Source: Rhodeus uyekii (Eukaryota > Chordata > Actinopteri > Cypriniformes > Acheilognathidae). Taken from it: 64,000 nt of DNA. The position numbers and the translations under genes were made by a program. A model generated the notes under the pieces. It made no database searches. It was not told the origin of the DNA and was given only the letters and a program-made list of their open reading frames with translations. The stretch spans positions 91,001-155,000 of the forward strand of contig JAWRVZ010000237.1 in NCBI GenBank assembly GCA_037043235.1, read 5' to 3'. Below are positions 1 to 11,400 of the stretch, one piece after another (the first letter of the stretch is position 1; the number at the start of each line of letters is the position of its first letter).

Positions 1-211
1 TATATTCTTTTCTTTTCCTTATTTGTACACTTCAGTCTATCACCTATGTAACCAATTATTACTTAAAACCTTACTTTGCTTTTCTGTATTTTTCCATAGA
101 GTCAAGATGAATATTGTCTGCACTTCTCAACAGACAGAACATGTTATCAGAATGTTTTGAGAGTCTCTCTGTTGATAGTTGGAGTCTGAGCCAAGTTTAG
201 CCTTGGAGAAG

Positions 212-212
<1 letters not shown>

Positions 213-245
<33 letters not shown>
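213..245. repeat. (GT)n microsatellite
   Basis: Uninterrupted GT dinucleotide run. It lies just upstream of the LINE fragment and codes for nothing credible. Confidence 0.9.
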
Positions 246-247
<2 letters not shown>

Positions 248-342
248 ATATGGTCTGTATTGGTGGGGTGATTAACTGCCACCATAAGGAGACGGAATGA
301 CTTGTTGTTCTCGACAAGCCACGTCACTAACCCGTCACCCAT

Positions 343-1040
343 GTGATCTTGTGTGGAAAATTACTAAAAGTAAAAAAGGCCCAGCAGAGACTGTACTTCC
401 TTCGTCAGCTGAGGAAGCTCAACCTCCCACAGGAGCTGCTGATACAGTTCTACTCGGCCGTCATTGAGTCTGTTTTGTGCACCTCCATCACTGTCTGGTT
501 TGGTTCGGCTACCAAATCTGACATCGGGAGACTACATCGCACAATCCGGACTGCAGAGAGGATTATTGGTGCTTCCCTGCTAGCCCTCCAGGACCTGTAC
601 TCTTCCAGAGTGAAGAAGAAAGCAGGTAAAATCGTCACAGACTTTGCTCACCCTGGAAACACCCTGTTTGAACTGTTACCGTCAGGACGGCGACTACGAT
701 CACTGGCCACCAGAACATCTAGGCACAGGAACAGTTTCTTTCCACAGGCTATTTCACTCTTGAACAGTTGAATTAATAAGAGATAAAATGCTGGGCAGAG
801 CGCAGGGGAAGAAAAACAATGCAGACGGATGTTATGGCTGACAATCTATCCCCTCTTCCACTCCATACAAAAAATCCCAGCATGTGACCACATGTACTGT
901 GTATGTTATGTATTACTATTGTTATTTGCTATGTAAACTCATGTTGTGTTGTGTATGTGCATTGGAAGCTTCAATACCAAGACAAATTCCTTGTGTACAA
1001 GCACACTTGGCAATAAAGCTCTTTCTGATTCTGATCTTCT
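343..1040 (+). mobile_element. 3' fragment of a Rex1/jockey-like LINE
   Basis: An open frame running to the stop at 769-771 encodes the end of a non-LTR reverse-transcriptase protein. It carries motifs such as KKAQQRLYFLRQLRKLNLPQ, FYSAVIESVL and a GSATKSD stretch, which I recognise from fish LINE proteins. The rest of the RT and the endonuclease are missing, as in a 5'-truncated insertion. Downstream is a 3' UTR ending in AATAAAG and a short TTCTGA-type tail at about 1012-1040, typical of LINE termini. The clade is uncertain; Rex1-like is the best guess. The copy is inactive. Confidence 0.7.
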
Positions 1041-1109
1041 GATTCTTCTACTAGTTTTGTTTATCTTTCTTTCTTTCTTAGCCAATAAAATAATTTAACC
1101 GTCATCATT

Positions 1110-1320
1110 GACGTAGTTAGCACCCTCTGTTAGAGTATAATTGCTGTAACAATGTTATTGTATGTGGGGCGGCCTACGAACTCCTTCTGAGACCTGAAGC
1201 TTCTGCTGATGAAACTGCAAACTAAACTTCACTAAAATTTCTTCTATTGACTGCACTTCTGACTCCTGGTCTTCATTCAACATATCTGGTCCTCGGGTCT
1301 TAACTGTAAATCCCCTACAA
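1110..1320. repeat. Interspersed repeat, copy 1 (pair with 56.7 kb)
   Basis: About 210 bases match 56706-56922 at high identity in the same orientation, beginning with a GACGT-GTTAG block and including the phrase GCGGCCTACGAACTCC. I recognise no coding content or element class. Just after it, 1425-1480 holds two imperfect copies of a CGTCAGGCGC-TTCACAG phrase. It is probably a fragment of a larger transposable element. Confidence 0.7.
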
Positions 1321-1954
1321 AACTGATTAGGACATTGTTCATTGTCCAGTTCATTTTTGGTTTCTTTTGCCTTTGGATTTCTCTCCATCCACTGCATTGA
1401 GTCAGAACAAAAGGCAGTGAAATCGTTCGTCAGGCGCCTTCACAGAGATCGGTCCGTCAGGCGCGTTCACAGTGAGAGGTTCATTGTTTTGGTTTGTAGC
1501 AGTTTCTCTCTTTATAAAACAACACCAGATTTCAGATAAAATCTCGCACTTTATTATCAACACACAAACATCACAGACATTCAGCCAAAAAAATCCTACA
1601 TTTAACAAAAGATCAAAGTAAACTCTTCTTTCCTCCTTTTCTTTTAGAAATAATTAAATAATAATTAATGAATAATTAATAATAGAAATTAAGTTATAAA
1701 TGAAATTATTTAGTGGATCCACTTGAGTTTAATAATTTATTAATGATGTAAAGCAGCAACAACAAATGATTTTCATATTTTGAGTAAAAACACAAACATG
1801 TTTGATGCTTCTAAACATTAATTACAGTGGAATGCAGTTATGTCGACGGCCTCAGGGGTTGCAAAAAAGCGTCGAGATAACCGAGGATCGAGATAACCAA
1901 AAGCCAATATGGCGATTTGTTTGATGAAGCGATCGGCATGCTATAAAAATATAA

Positions 1955-3692
1955 AAAAATCCAACCACCTGCCCTTTAGACCCAATCCCCTCACACCTTC
2001 TACAAGCCATCTCTCCTACAATCTTACCAGCACTTACTCACATCATCAACACATCCCTTCACACGGGATCCTTCCCCACCGCGTTCAAGCAGGCTCGGGT
2101 AACCCCACTGCTCAAAAAACCCACATTGAACGCATCACTCGTTGATAATTACAGACCTGTCTCTCTCCTACCATTCATATCTAAAACTCTTGAACGTGTT
2201 GTTTTTAACCAAGTATCTTCTTTTCTGTCTCAGAATGACCGGTCGGACATCAACCAGTCTGGCTTCAAGAAGGGCCATTCAACCGAGACGGCATTACTAT
2301 CTGTCACGGAAGCTCTAAGGAGTGCAAAAGCTGATTCAAAATCGTCAGTTCTCATTCTTTTGGATCTTTCTGCTGCCTTTGACACTGTTAATCACCAAAT
2401 CCTTTTATCTACCCTCTCGTCACTGGGCATCACCGGAACTCCCCTTCAGTGGTTTGAATCCTATCTCACGGATAGGTCCTTCAGGGTGGCATGGTGCGGG
2501 GAGGTCTCCAAAGAATGTCAACTGATCACCGGTGTTCCACAGGGCTCAGTTCTTGGACCACTTCTCTTCTCCATGTACACCACATCACTGGGTCCCATCA
2601 TAGAGGCACACGGCTTCTCCTATCACTGCTACGCAGATGACACTCAGCTCTACATATCATTTCAACCAGATGATCCAACGGTGGCTGCGAGAATCACAAG
2701 CTGCCTAGCGGACATCTCGACATGGATGAAAGAGCATCATCTGCAGCTCAACCTGGCAAAGACGGAGCTTTTAGTCTTTCCTGCCGATCCAACCCGACAG
2801 CATGATTTCACTATCCAGAACGGTGCTACCACGATAACCCCTTCAAAGTCTGTCAGAAATCTTGGAGTGATCTTTGAGGACCAGCTGACCTTCAAGGACC
2901 ACATTGCAAAGACGGCTCGATCATGCAGGTTTGCACTGTACAACATCAGAAGGATCAGGCCATTCCTAACTGAGCAAGCTACGCAACTTCTGGTGCAGGC
3001 CATGGTCATTTCCAGACTGGACTACTGCAACGCTCTTCTGGTTGGGCTTCCTGCAAATGCAATCAAACCCCTACAACTGATCCAGAATGCAGCAGCTCGT
3101 CTGGTCTTCAACCAACCAAAAAGGTCTCATGTCACACCACTCTTCATCTCACTACACTGGCTCCCTCTCGCAGCACGCATCAAATTCAAAGCACTGACTC
3201 TTGCATACAAAACTTACACAAACTCAGCACCTTCATACTTGCACTCATTGGTACAACTCTACACACCTACCAGAAACCTTCGATCGATCAACGAGCGGCG
3301 ACTTGTGGTTCCATCACAGAGAGGAAAAAGAACGATCACAAGAACATTTTCATTCACCACCCCTGGCTGGTGGAACGCCCTCCCTGCCCTCATCCGGAAT
3401 GCAGATTCCCTGTCGAGGTTTAAAAAACTACTAAAAACGCATCTCTTCCATGAGCACCTAACATGACACACACATGCACTCACAAAAAAAAATAAATAAA
3501 AAAAAAACATTATTTCCCTTTTCTCTACTCCCCATGCTTGTGCTACTTGTATTCAGAATGTTTGAAACTTTGTTTTGTAAGCGCTCTTATGTGTTTTTGT
3601 ATCCTTTGGACAAATTGCTTCTATATTCCTCAAATTGTAAGTCGCTTTGGATAAAAGCGTCTGCTAAATGAGTAAATGTAAATGTAAATGTA
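1955..3692 (+). mobile_element. 5'-truncated L2-like LINE
   Basis: A non-LTR retrotransposon fragment made of the reverse-transcriptase half and the 3' UTR. The 3' end carries the tail GTCGCTTTGGATAAAAGCGT near 3642 followed by short AAATGT repeats. The same tail is found on the SINE at 30.84 kb and near 60.96 kb. The 5' edge falls abruptly in the RT leader, so the endonuclease domain is absent. Confidence 0.85.
1961..3466 (+). CDS. L2-like reverse transcriptase, 5'-truncated
   Basis: The frame is open from about 1961 to the stop at 3464-3466, about 500 codons, with no internal stop. RT motifs follow in order: the leader [47 protein letters not shown] (motif A), [13 protein letters not shown] (motif B), and [10 protein letters not shown] (motif C with catalytic YADD). 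The C-terminal RLDYCNALL and QNAAARLVF phrases typical of the L2/CR1 group follow. There is no native start and no endonuclease, so this is a dead-on-arrival copy although its RT frame is undamaged, suggesting a fairly young insertion. The conventional ATG choice is meaningless here. Confidence 0.8.
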   Translation, partial: PTTCPLDPIPSHLLQAISPTILPALTHIINTSLHTGSFPTAFKQARVTPLLKKPTLNASLVDNYRPVSLLPFISKTLERVVFNQVSSFLSQNDRSDINQSGFKKGHSTETALLSVTEALRSAKADSKSSVLILLDLSAAFDTVNHQILLSTLSSLGITGTPLQWFESYLTDRSFRVAWCGEVSKECQLITGVPQGSVLGPLLFSMYTTSLGPIIEAHGFSYHCYADDTQLYISFQPDDPTVAARITSCLADISTWMKEHHLQLNLAKTELLVFPADPTRQHDFTIQNGATTITPSKSVRNLGVIFEDQLTFKDHIAKTARSCRFALYNIRRIRPFLTEQATQLLVQAMVISRLDYCNALLVGLPANAIKPLQLIQNAAARLVFNQPKRSHVTPLFISLHWLPLAARIKFKALTLAYKTYTNSAPSYLHSLVQLYTPTRNLRSINERRLVVPSQRGKRTITRTFSFTTPGWWNALPALIRNADSLSRFKKLLKTHLFHEHLT

Positions 3693-3699
3693 ATACATA

Positions 3700-4578
3700 C
3701 ATTGTATTTGTTTGCTAACAGCAAAAGGCATAAGTGCACCAACTAACAGCAGAGATTTACCAGTATACTATAAAAAACACCTTCCATTCTCAATACAAAC
3801 CTTTAATCATATTCTCCAACATTGCAAAAACACAATTTCGCTCGCAGCATAAACAGTCACATAAACACAATCACTCATAACACAGTCATTTTGCTCTGAC
3901 ACAGTTCTGAAAAGTATTGCACACGCGGTTACTATGGTCTCTTTAAAGTCTAAAATGCTATGTTGCGTTTTGCCTTTAACGGTCTGCTTGAAAACAAATG
4001 TTTCTAAGCTTCTATCAGTAACAACGTCTTTGTCGATGTCAATGTAATCTGCGTTGTGTAATTTCGTAATCACTCTTGAACACCAGCATTTGTCCCATCA
4101 AAAAAAAAAAAAAAATCAATGAAACATTGTGTATATCACAAAAGTGCTCGAGGTCACAATTATATAACATGAAATCATCAATTACACAACATACAGCCCT
4201 TATGACATGACCACACAAACTAATGCGACCTACCACTGTAAAATCACAATCTGACTGGGCAAATGTAAAGTGGCCGGAAGGACCGGAAAGACCAAAAATG
4301 GTCATAGCATGACGTGCAACTCGAACTCGTCACATGCGCAGTGAACTAGGTACTATCTTTAGTCCAAATTTGTCCCTCTTTTGTGCTCGAGATATTAGGA
4401 TTCTGCGACATAAATGAAAAGAAAATGCTAAGACAAATAGGGAGTTTGGCGGTTCCACTTAAAAAACATCGACATAATAGGGTTGGTGAGTTAACCGTGA
4501 GACGAGATAAGTAAACTCCAATGTACATGAAATATTATATTACTTTTATCAAGTAATTCATATTAGGGTATAAATTCA
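3700..4578. other. Non-coding stretch downstream of the TRIM gene
   Basis: No convincing coding frame. It is A/T-rich sequence with an A-run at about 4099. It should contain the 3' UTR of the minus-strand TRIM gene that ends at 4579. I see no strong AATAAA on that strand; an ATTAAA-like site lies near 3800. Confidence 0.4.
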
Positions 4579-7500
4579 TTAATTGTGATTGACAGGTGTG
4601 ATGATCAGTGGAACTGAGTTTATACCTCCATCATTAAGGCACGGGCTAAAATATGGATAGAGTTTCCCAGTGAAAGACTGAGCAGTGAAAGAGTAAATAT
4701 GAGAGCTGGACTCCACATCATAAAAGGAGACCAAACCCTCCTCATAATCCACAAACACACCGACCCGCTGCGGCTTCACTCTCAGACACAGAGAGACACG
4801 AGGATCATCACAGGCTTTATATTCATTCCCATTCCTCAGAATCACAGTCCAGAATCCATTACTGGGACTCAGTGTGATCTTTCCCTTCCTGTTAATGGAT
4901 TCTCTGACCACTCCTAAATCCCATTCAATTTTTCCCTTCACCTGAACCTCAAAATAAAATCTCCCTGAGGAGAATCCCTCCTTTCCCAGAACACATACAC
5001 ATCTATCAAATCTCTCTAGTTTGTCTGGGAGTTTCTGTCGAATGTCTCCATGTCTCACTTGTTTTCCGTCATCAGACAGGATGAGAAATGGATTTGCTGT
5101 ATCAGGATCCAGAGTCACATCCACTGAGAAAACAGAGAATATGAATCTCAGCTGAATCAGATATTTAGTGCTGATGTTTGTAATATGTAATGAGTTGTTA
5201 ATCACACTGTCGGTCAGTAATGAAGCTGTGAGTGTATGAATGTAATATAGTGAAGTTCAGACACACACTGTACCTGCAAACTGCTGCATCCTCTTCAACT
5301 CTGTAGAGACACATGACAATAAAACACCATGAGATCTTTGACATGTTTATGTGTGCAATTATAGACAAGCTTTACGGTAAAATTTATAGAATTATTCACA
5401 ACATCATGTTTTTTTTTCACCAATAACTGTGGATGCGTGTGCGATGCGGAGCAAGGAGCACGAGCAGATCATGTTCCCAAACTGAAACTCTCCTTATTTA
5501 AACACGAGAAAACAAAACACTCAGAACAAACTGAAACGGCACCCAATAGTGCAGAACACGGAACACTAGGAGACACGGAGCGACATCCACACACTCAGAC
5601 AACATCCACCACGTAACGTCAACGACTGACAAAAACAAGGGAAACACGAGAGGGTTTTATACAAGAGGAAATTGGAAGCAGCTGACAAGACTAACAGGGT
5701 AATTGAATAAACACGACAGGTGTGGGAAGGGCAAGAGACACACAGAAGGGACCCGGATGTGAAAGACATGACGAGACCGTGACAGTATGCCCCCACCGGC
5801 AAACCGTGACCTCACGCCGAATGAGGAACACCTTGTGGGGTGAAGGGAGGGGGAACGGGAGGAAGACAAGAAAGACACGAAATCAGACAGGACATGGGCA
5901 GGAGGGTGGGCACCCTGGAGACCGGTATACACAGAGTCCGGGTGGTCTCCAGGGTGGTGCTTGGGCTACAGAGGACCAGGGTGGTGCCGGGGGGACCAGG
6001 GGCCAGACATTCAGGGATGTCCAGGGTTGAGCAGGGGCTCTATCTTCCCCGGAGGCTCCGCCTTCTTTGTCCCACCCACCCTCGAAGTGTCTCTAGTACC
6101 CCCCCCCAAAAAAAAAACATTTTTAAGGGCCTCCCCGGTATACCGTTGGGAGACCCAGGTGGTCTTAGGGCGAGGGGTGAGGGGCAGGGCGAGGCACACA
6201 GGGGGCACGGAGGAAGTCCTCTTCTTCCTCTTGCGTCTGCCTCGACGCTTTCAGCGGTGGAGCGTGGACTCGGTCGTGGGGCTCGGGAGTGTGGACTCGG
6301 GAGTGTGGACTGGACGGGAGTGTGGTCGCAAGTGGTGGAGTGGGACTCGATGGTATAGGGCGAGCCGTTGCCCACCAGCCCCCACTCCACATAGACAGGG
6401 AAAATGTTCTCTGGACCGCCGCTGGAATGCGTGCCCGGGAAGATGCGCTCAGCCCGGCGCGGTAGAAACTCACAAGCGCGTCGTCGGGTAGCGTGTCAGG
6501 CATGCAACGTTCAGGAACTCCTGTGTATGAAGTTCCAGAGAGCGGTCCTTTTGTTCCAGCAGAAGAAGAGCCACCACCAGGAAATCCATCGCTGGAACAG
6601 TCCTTTGAGGGAGACCAGCCCTGGTCAGTCATTCTGTCACCAATAACTGTGGATGCGTGTGCGATGCGGAGCAAGGAGCACAAGGTGATCAGGTTCCCAA
6701 ACTGAAACTCTCTTTATTTAAACACGAGAAAACAAAAAACTGAAAACAGACTGAAAACAAACTGAAACGGCACGTAATAGGGTGTGGGAAGGGCAAGGTA
6801 GACACACAGAAGGAACCTGGATGTGAAAGACATGACGAGACCGTGACAGTTTCATCTGATCTATGTGTGTTTTTTTGTTCTACTGTTGGAGCTTCAGGTC
6901 TGATGTTTCACACACATCCCTCTTTTCATGAAGATCAAATCTGATTCTTAAACACATGATGTCTATTAATTTCTGCTTTTGTGGTTTTGGTGAAACATTT
7001 AAAATGATTCTCTGTTAAATTGATTTGCACACAACTGTTTATGGAATATCTTAGAAAATGAATATATTGATAACCAAATATAATGATGGAAGAACTGAAA
7101 GGAGAAACAATCTCAGAGTTATTTGAATATTAATGTTATTCTTTTTGGTTTCTTCTCTGCAGTTTTATATGTTTTCTGAAATTAGAGATGAAAATAACCA
7201 ACTCTCTGCAAGAAGAAGCTGATGATAATAATGTGATAATTGAGTTTTGGGTAAAAAAAAAGGTATTTGTAAATACATTGTATTATATTTACCTCTTGAG
7301 AGAGTTGAGTTGCCATGACAATAGCAGCATCCTCAGAAACAGAGGAGCGCTTGAGTAACTACTACAGTTCAGTCTGAGAGTAACTGTTACACTTATCTCA
7401 TGTTTTGTGATCTTGTCTTGTCTGGGTTAGAAGTTGTCATGTTGTCATGGTGTCTAATGGGTTTAATTGTGTTCAGGTGTTCCTGGTTAGTTTCCCATTT

Positions 7501-8326
7501 CCTGTGTGTATTAGTCTGCCTGTTTTTGTTCATTCCTTGTTGGTGTTACACACTGCTACGTGCTACCATTAAAAGGTATTTCTGTTTATCGGCTATGATT
7601 GAGCGATTACATGAGACATGATATATTTCAGTAAGTTGTGCTGGTTCTTTCAACATCCTCTGATGTTCACAGTCTTGTCGCGTTCACAGTCTTGTCTTCT
7701 CTTCCTTCTCCCTTCTTTGTGCTTCCTGTGTCGTTTCCTGCACCTGTCATGTTAATCACTTCCTTGTTAGTCTTGTTAGCTGTTCCCAGTCATCCCGTGT
7801 ATTTAAACCCTCATGTTTTCCCAAGTCTTTGTCGATTGTTGACATTGTTTACCCATGTGTGGATGTTTTCCAAGTTCTCTGTGTTCTCCTAGCGTTTTGC
7901 ACAAGTCTGCCATTTTGTTTTGTTGTCTGCCAAGTAGTTTTGTTTAGTTTATGAATAAAGTTAGTTTCAGTTGTAAATCTGTGCTCCATTCTCCACATTG
8001 CACACAGTCTCCCTTAAATAACACTGATGTTTATTCATGTTTATTTTGTACTGTAACTAGTAGTAGAGAGGAAGAGTTCCCTTTCAAGGGAACTCGCGCT
8101 GCATCTAGCGCTTTGGGAACGCCCCTGTGTTTATCCGTCATGAAACACGTATGAAATCTGACCAATCGCGTGACAAGACGTCAGAAGCGGGTGATGTTAC
8201 GAACCAGGAATCTATAAATACCAGCCACACCAAACAGCCGGCAGCTTCTGTCTCTTCAGTAGGGCTATATGTGTTCTGTCCTGTCTTATTTGGTGTTGTT
8301 TGTCACTGAGTTTAAGCATATATACA

Positions 8327-8405
<79 letters not shown>

Positions 8406-11400
8406 AGACAAGAGTTTTTTGCTTGATGCTCCGCTGGTGCCTCCGGGTCTCTTCGGCGACGTCGTCTCTTATGTCATCGAGAGGCACCAGGAGGTCACTA
8501 AGCAGGCGGCGGCATTCAGGAAACACATCCCCCGCCGCCCTCAGGTCTCCGGGGCTGCTGACCGGGAGCAGACCCAGAAAGCCAGCTCCTCCCATCAGAA
8601 AGTTCAAAAGCAGAGAGTTTCCACTAAGACTCCTCCCCAGAAAGCAGAGGTCCGGGGGAGACGCTCTCACCCACAGTCTTCGAAGAGTAGGCTGGATCTG
8701 AGGACAGTCCTTATCTCCAAGAAGGCTTGCGGGGAAGCGGTCCTGACGCCAGATGCACCGGGCCGCTGAGGGCTGTCCCCATCGGGGTCGGGAAGTGGTC
8801 ACATCTGTCTACGGCGCCTGCCCTTCCAAATTGCCCTCAGGGGGTTGTCTCGCTAACCCTGCCACCTCGTGTGCTGCAGGACGCAGCAGCCCCCGGTGAT
8901 CGTTATTCCCAGTGTCCGCCCGGAAGCGTTGCGGTACCAGGATGCTTGCTCCCTCTGAGGAGGGTCCTAGAGCTCTCGGCCTGGTCGTTCAATGCCATTT
9001 CGCCTTTTCATGGCACCGAGTTGATTGCTCGATCGATACCAGAGGCCAGTCCCGAGGGGCTGGTTCCCTTAGTAGATTTTTTTGGCAGCGTGGAAACTTC
9101 TGCCGAATGTGTCTCGTTGGGTCCATTCAGTATGGATACACCATTCAGTTTCGGGCCCCACCACCCAGGTTCGCAGGGGTTCTTGTCACTATGGTGGCAC
9201 GAGCAGGCTCTGGTTTTGGAACAGGAAGTAGTGACACTGCTGGAGAAAGGGGCCATAGAACATGTTCCCCTCCCAGACAGAGAGTCAGGGTTTTACAGCC
9301 GATACTTCTTAGTTCCGAAGAAGGATGGAGGTCTACGCCCCATCTTGGATCTGCGTCTACTCAACAAGTCAGTGTCGCAGCTCAAGTTCAAGATGCTCAC
9401 TCTCAAACAGATCGTTCCACAGATCAGGTCCGAGGACTGGTATGTGACAATAGATATGAAAGAAGCATATTTCCATATCTGCATCCTTCCTCAGCACAGG
9501 AGGTTCCTCAGGTTTGCCTTTGGGAAAGAGGCATACCAATATCGGGTCCTCCCGTTCAGCCTAGCTTTATCTCCTAGCACTTTCACCAAATGTGTAGATG
9601 CGTCTCTTGCACCTCTTTGCCTTCAGGGCATTCACATTCTCAACTACGTAGACGACTGGCTACTCCTGGCCCAGTCGAGGCAGCTAGCAGTTCGGCATCA
9701 AGATGCCGTTCTCAAGCATATGAGAGTGCTGGGGTTACGGCTGAATTTCAAGAAGAGTATGCTCTCCCCTCTTCAGATAACCACCTTTCTCAAGGTGGTC
9801 TGGGATTCTGTCTCGATACGAATGCGTCTTTGTCCCACCCACGTTCAGTCAATCCATCCGAGTGCTTACCACCGATGCATCCCTCTCTGAAAGCTCTTTA
9901 CATGCCAGGGACTCAAAATGTCGGAGCAGACATCCTGTCGAGGCAGGGGCCGAGGCACAGGAATGGAGGCTCCACATCGAGGTGGTGGAGCAGATTTGGG
10001 AGAGGTTCAGCCAGGCTCAAGTGGATTTGTTCGCGTCTCAAGAGAGCTTGCACTTTCCACTCTGCTTCTCCCTGTCTCATCCAGCTCCTCTCAGACTGGA
10101 TGCTATGTCTCAGGAGTGGCCGAGGCTACTCCTGTACGCTTTTCCCCTGATTGCTCTGCTCCCGGGAGTGCTGGAGAGGGTTCGCCGGGACAGGGTCCGG
10201 CTCATCTTGGTTGCCCCGCGGTGGCCGTGCAGAGTGTGGTTTCTGCACCTGGTTTCTCTCCTAGACGGTTCTGATACTGCATCCCCGCCCAGGACTGTGG
10301 AATCTGTGGGCTTGGCCTCTGAGGGGGCCCAGCTCTTAAGTTCCGGTCTCTCAACCAAGGTTGTCGAGACCATTCTCCACTCCAGAGCTCCCTCCACGAG
10401 GAAACTCTACGCCTTGAAATGGAGACTCTTCACATCATGGTGTAATCAGCGTCAGCTGGACCCAGCTAGCTGCCATGTTAGTTCAGTACTGGAGTTCCTG
10501 CAGGTCTCTAAGTAAAGAATGAGTAAGTGGATGGTCTAGGCCATATCACTTGCTTATGAGTCGGGCAGGCTGCACTCGCTTTTGGCAGTTCGCACCCATT
10601 CAACTCAAAGTATGGCCACTTCCAAAGCTCTTACTTCTGGAGCTCCCCTCAGCGATATCTGTGATGCAGCAGGTTGGTCTTCTCCGCACACTTTTTTCAG
10701 GTTCAACAGTCTAGACCTAATCTCTACTCCTGGGCCCCGGGTGTTGTCGTCTGAGGGCGATCAAATCTGATAGGCTCTGATCGCTATGGCAGCGTTGGTA
10801 TTTCGTTCCCACAGCGCTCAACGCAGCGCGAGTTCCCTTGAAAGGGAACGTCTCGGTTACGTATGTAACCCAAGTTCCCTGAATAGGGAATGAGACGCTG
10901 CGCCTCTCAGCCATACCTCTCTTCAAGCCTGCCAACAGCGTCTACTTCAGAGACTTAGATGCCGGCTGTTTGGCGTGGCTGTTATTTATAGATTCCTGGT
11001 TTGTGGTGTCACCCGCTTCTGACGTCTCGTCATGCGATTGGTCAGATTTCATAACGTGCTTCATGACAGATACACGCAGGGTGTTCCCACAGCGCAAGAC
11101 GCAGCATCTCGTTCCCTATTCAGGGAACTAAGGTTACATACGTAACCGAGACGATAATCATTCATGTGCTGCTTAAACTGAGACTACACTAAAATTTCGT
11201 AATGAAACTTACAAAATTTGAAAGCTGAGAATGTCTGTGTCCTCTTTGCCCTACTTTTTTTTCACTGCATGAGAATATGGATGTGTGGCATGATAACAGT
11301 GTCAATTGTGTGAGAGTTGTGAATCAGATTAGAAGATGACACATTTATGTATCTGTATGGTGTATTTGATATTGCTGTACCAGTTTGTGTGAGTTTCTCC

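Larger units (their letters stand above)
5415..6848 (-). mobile_element. Non-autonomous LTR retrotransposon (minus orientation)
   Basis: Two direct repeats, 5415-5784 and 6635-6848, begin with the same TCACCAATAACTGTGGATGC phrase and end in GACGAGACCGTGACA. The right copy is the same repeat with an internal deletion and is bounded by TG...CA. Read on the minus strand, a purine-rich tract (GGTGGGGGCATA) lies directly before the 3' LTR. The 850-base interior has no RT or integrase. It has only a degenerate gag-like frame (minus, about 6680-6400) with a PDDALVSFYRAGLS phrase, which I associate with fish Gypsy-like gag proteins. Mobility would have needed proteins supplied in trans. Confidence 0.75.
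8076..11153 (+). mobile_element. Defective DIRS-type (tyrosine recombinase) retrotransposon
   Basis: The element starts with the palindromic GTTCCCTTTCAAGGGAAC (8076-8093) and is closed by its inverted counterpart at 10832-10849. Between them lie RT, RNase H and recombinase fragments of DIRS type. A further block, 10849-11153, has perfect 22-base inverted ends (CGTCTCGGTTACGTATGTAA plus CC). It also contains the left terminal region (8093-8245) in inverted orientation. Inverted ends and absence of LTRs are DIRS hallmarks. An AT microsatellite (8319-8401) interrupts the 5' part. The protein frames are split, so the copy is dead. Confidence 0.85.
5301..11380 (-). other. Transposon-filled TRIM intron
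   Basis: The 6.1-kb intron separates the 27-nt linker exon (5274-5300) from the coiled-coil exon (11381-11519). In order it contains a non-autonomous LTR element (5415-6848), unassigned A/T-rich sequence (6850-7400), LTR-like sequence (about 7664-8013) and a DIRS element (8076-11153). The gene's other introns are 92-330 bases, so nearly all the length is inserted DNA. Confidence 0.8.

Noticed and set aside
5657..6683. Many overlapping frames on both strands
   Set aside because: G/C-rich interior of a non-autonomous LTR element; only a degenerate gag-like stretch is recognisable.
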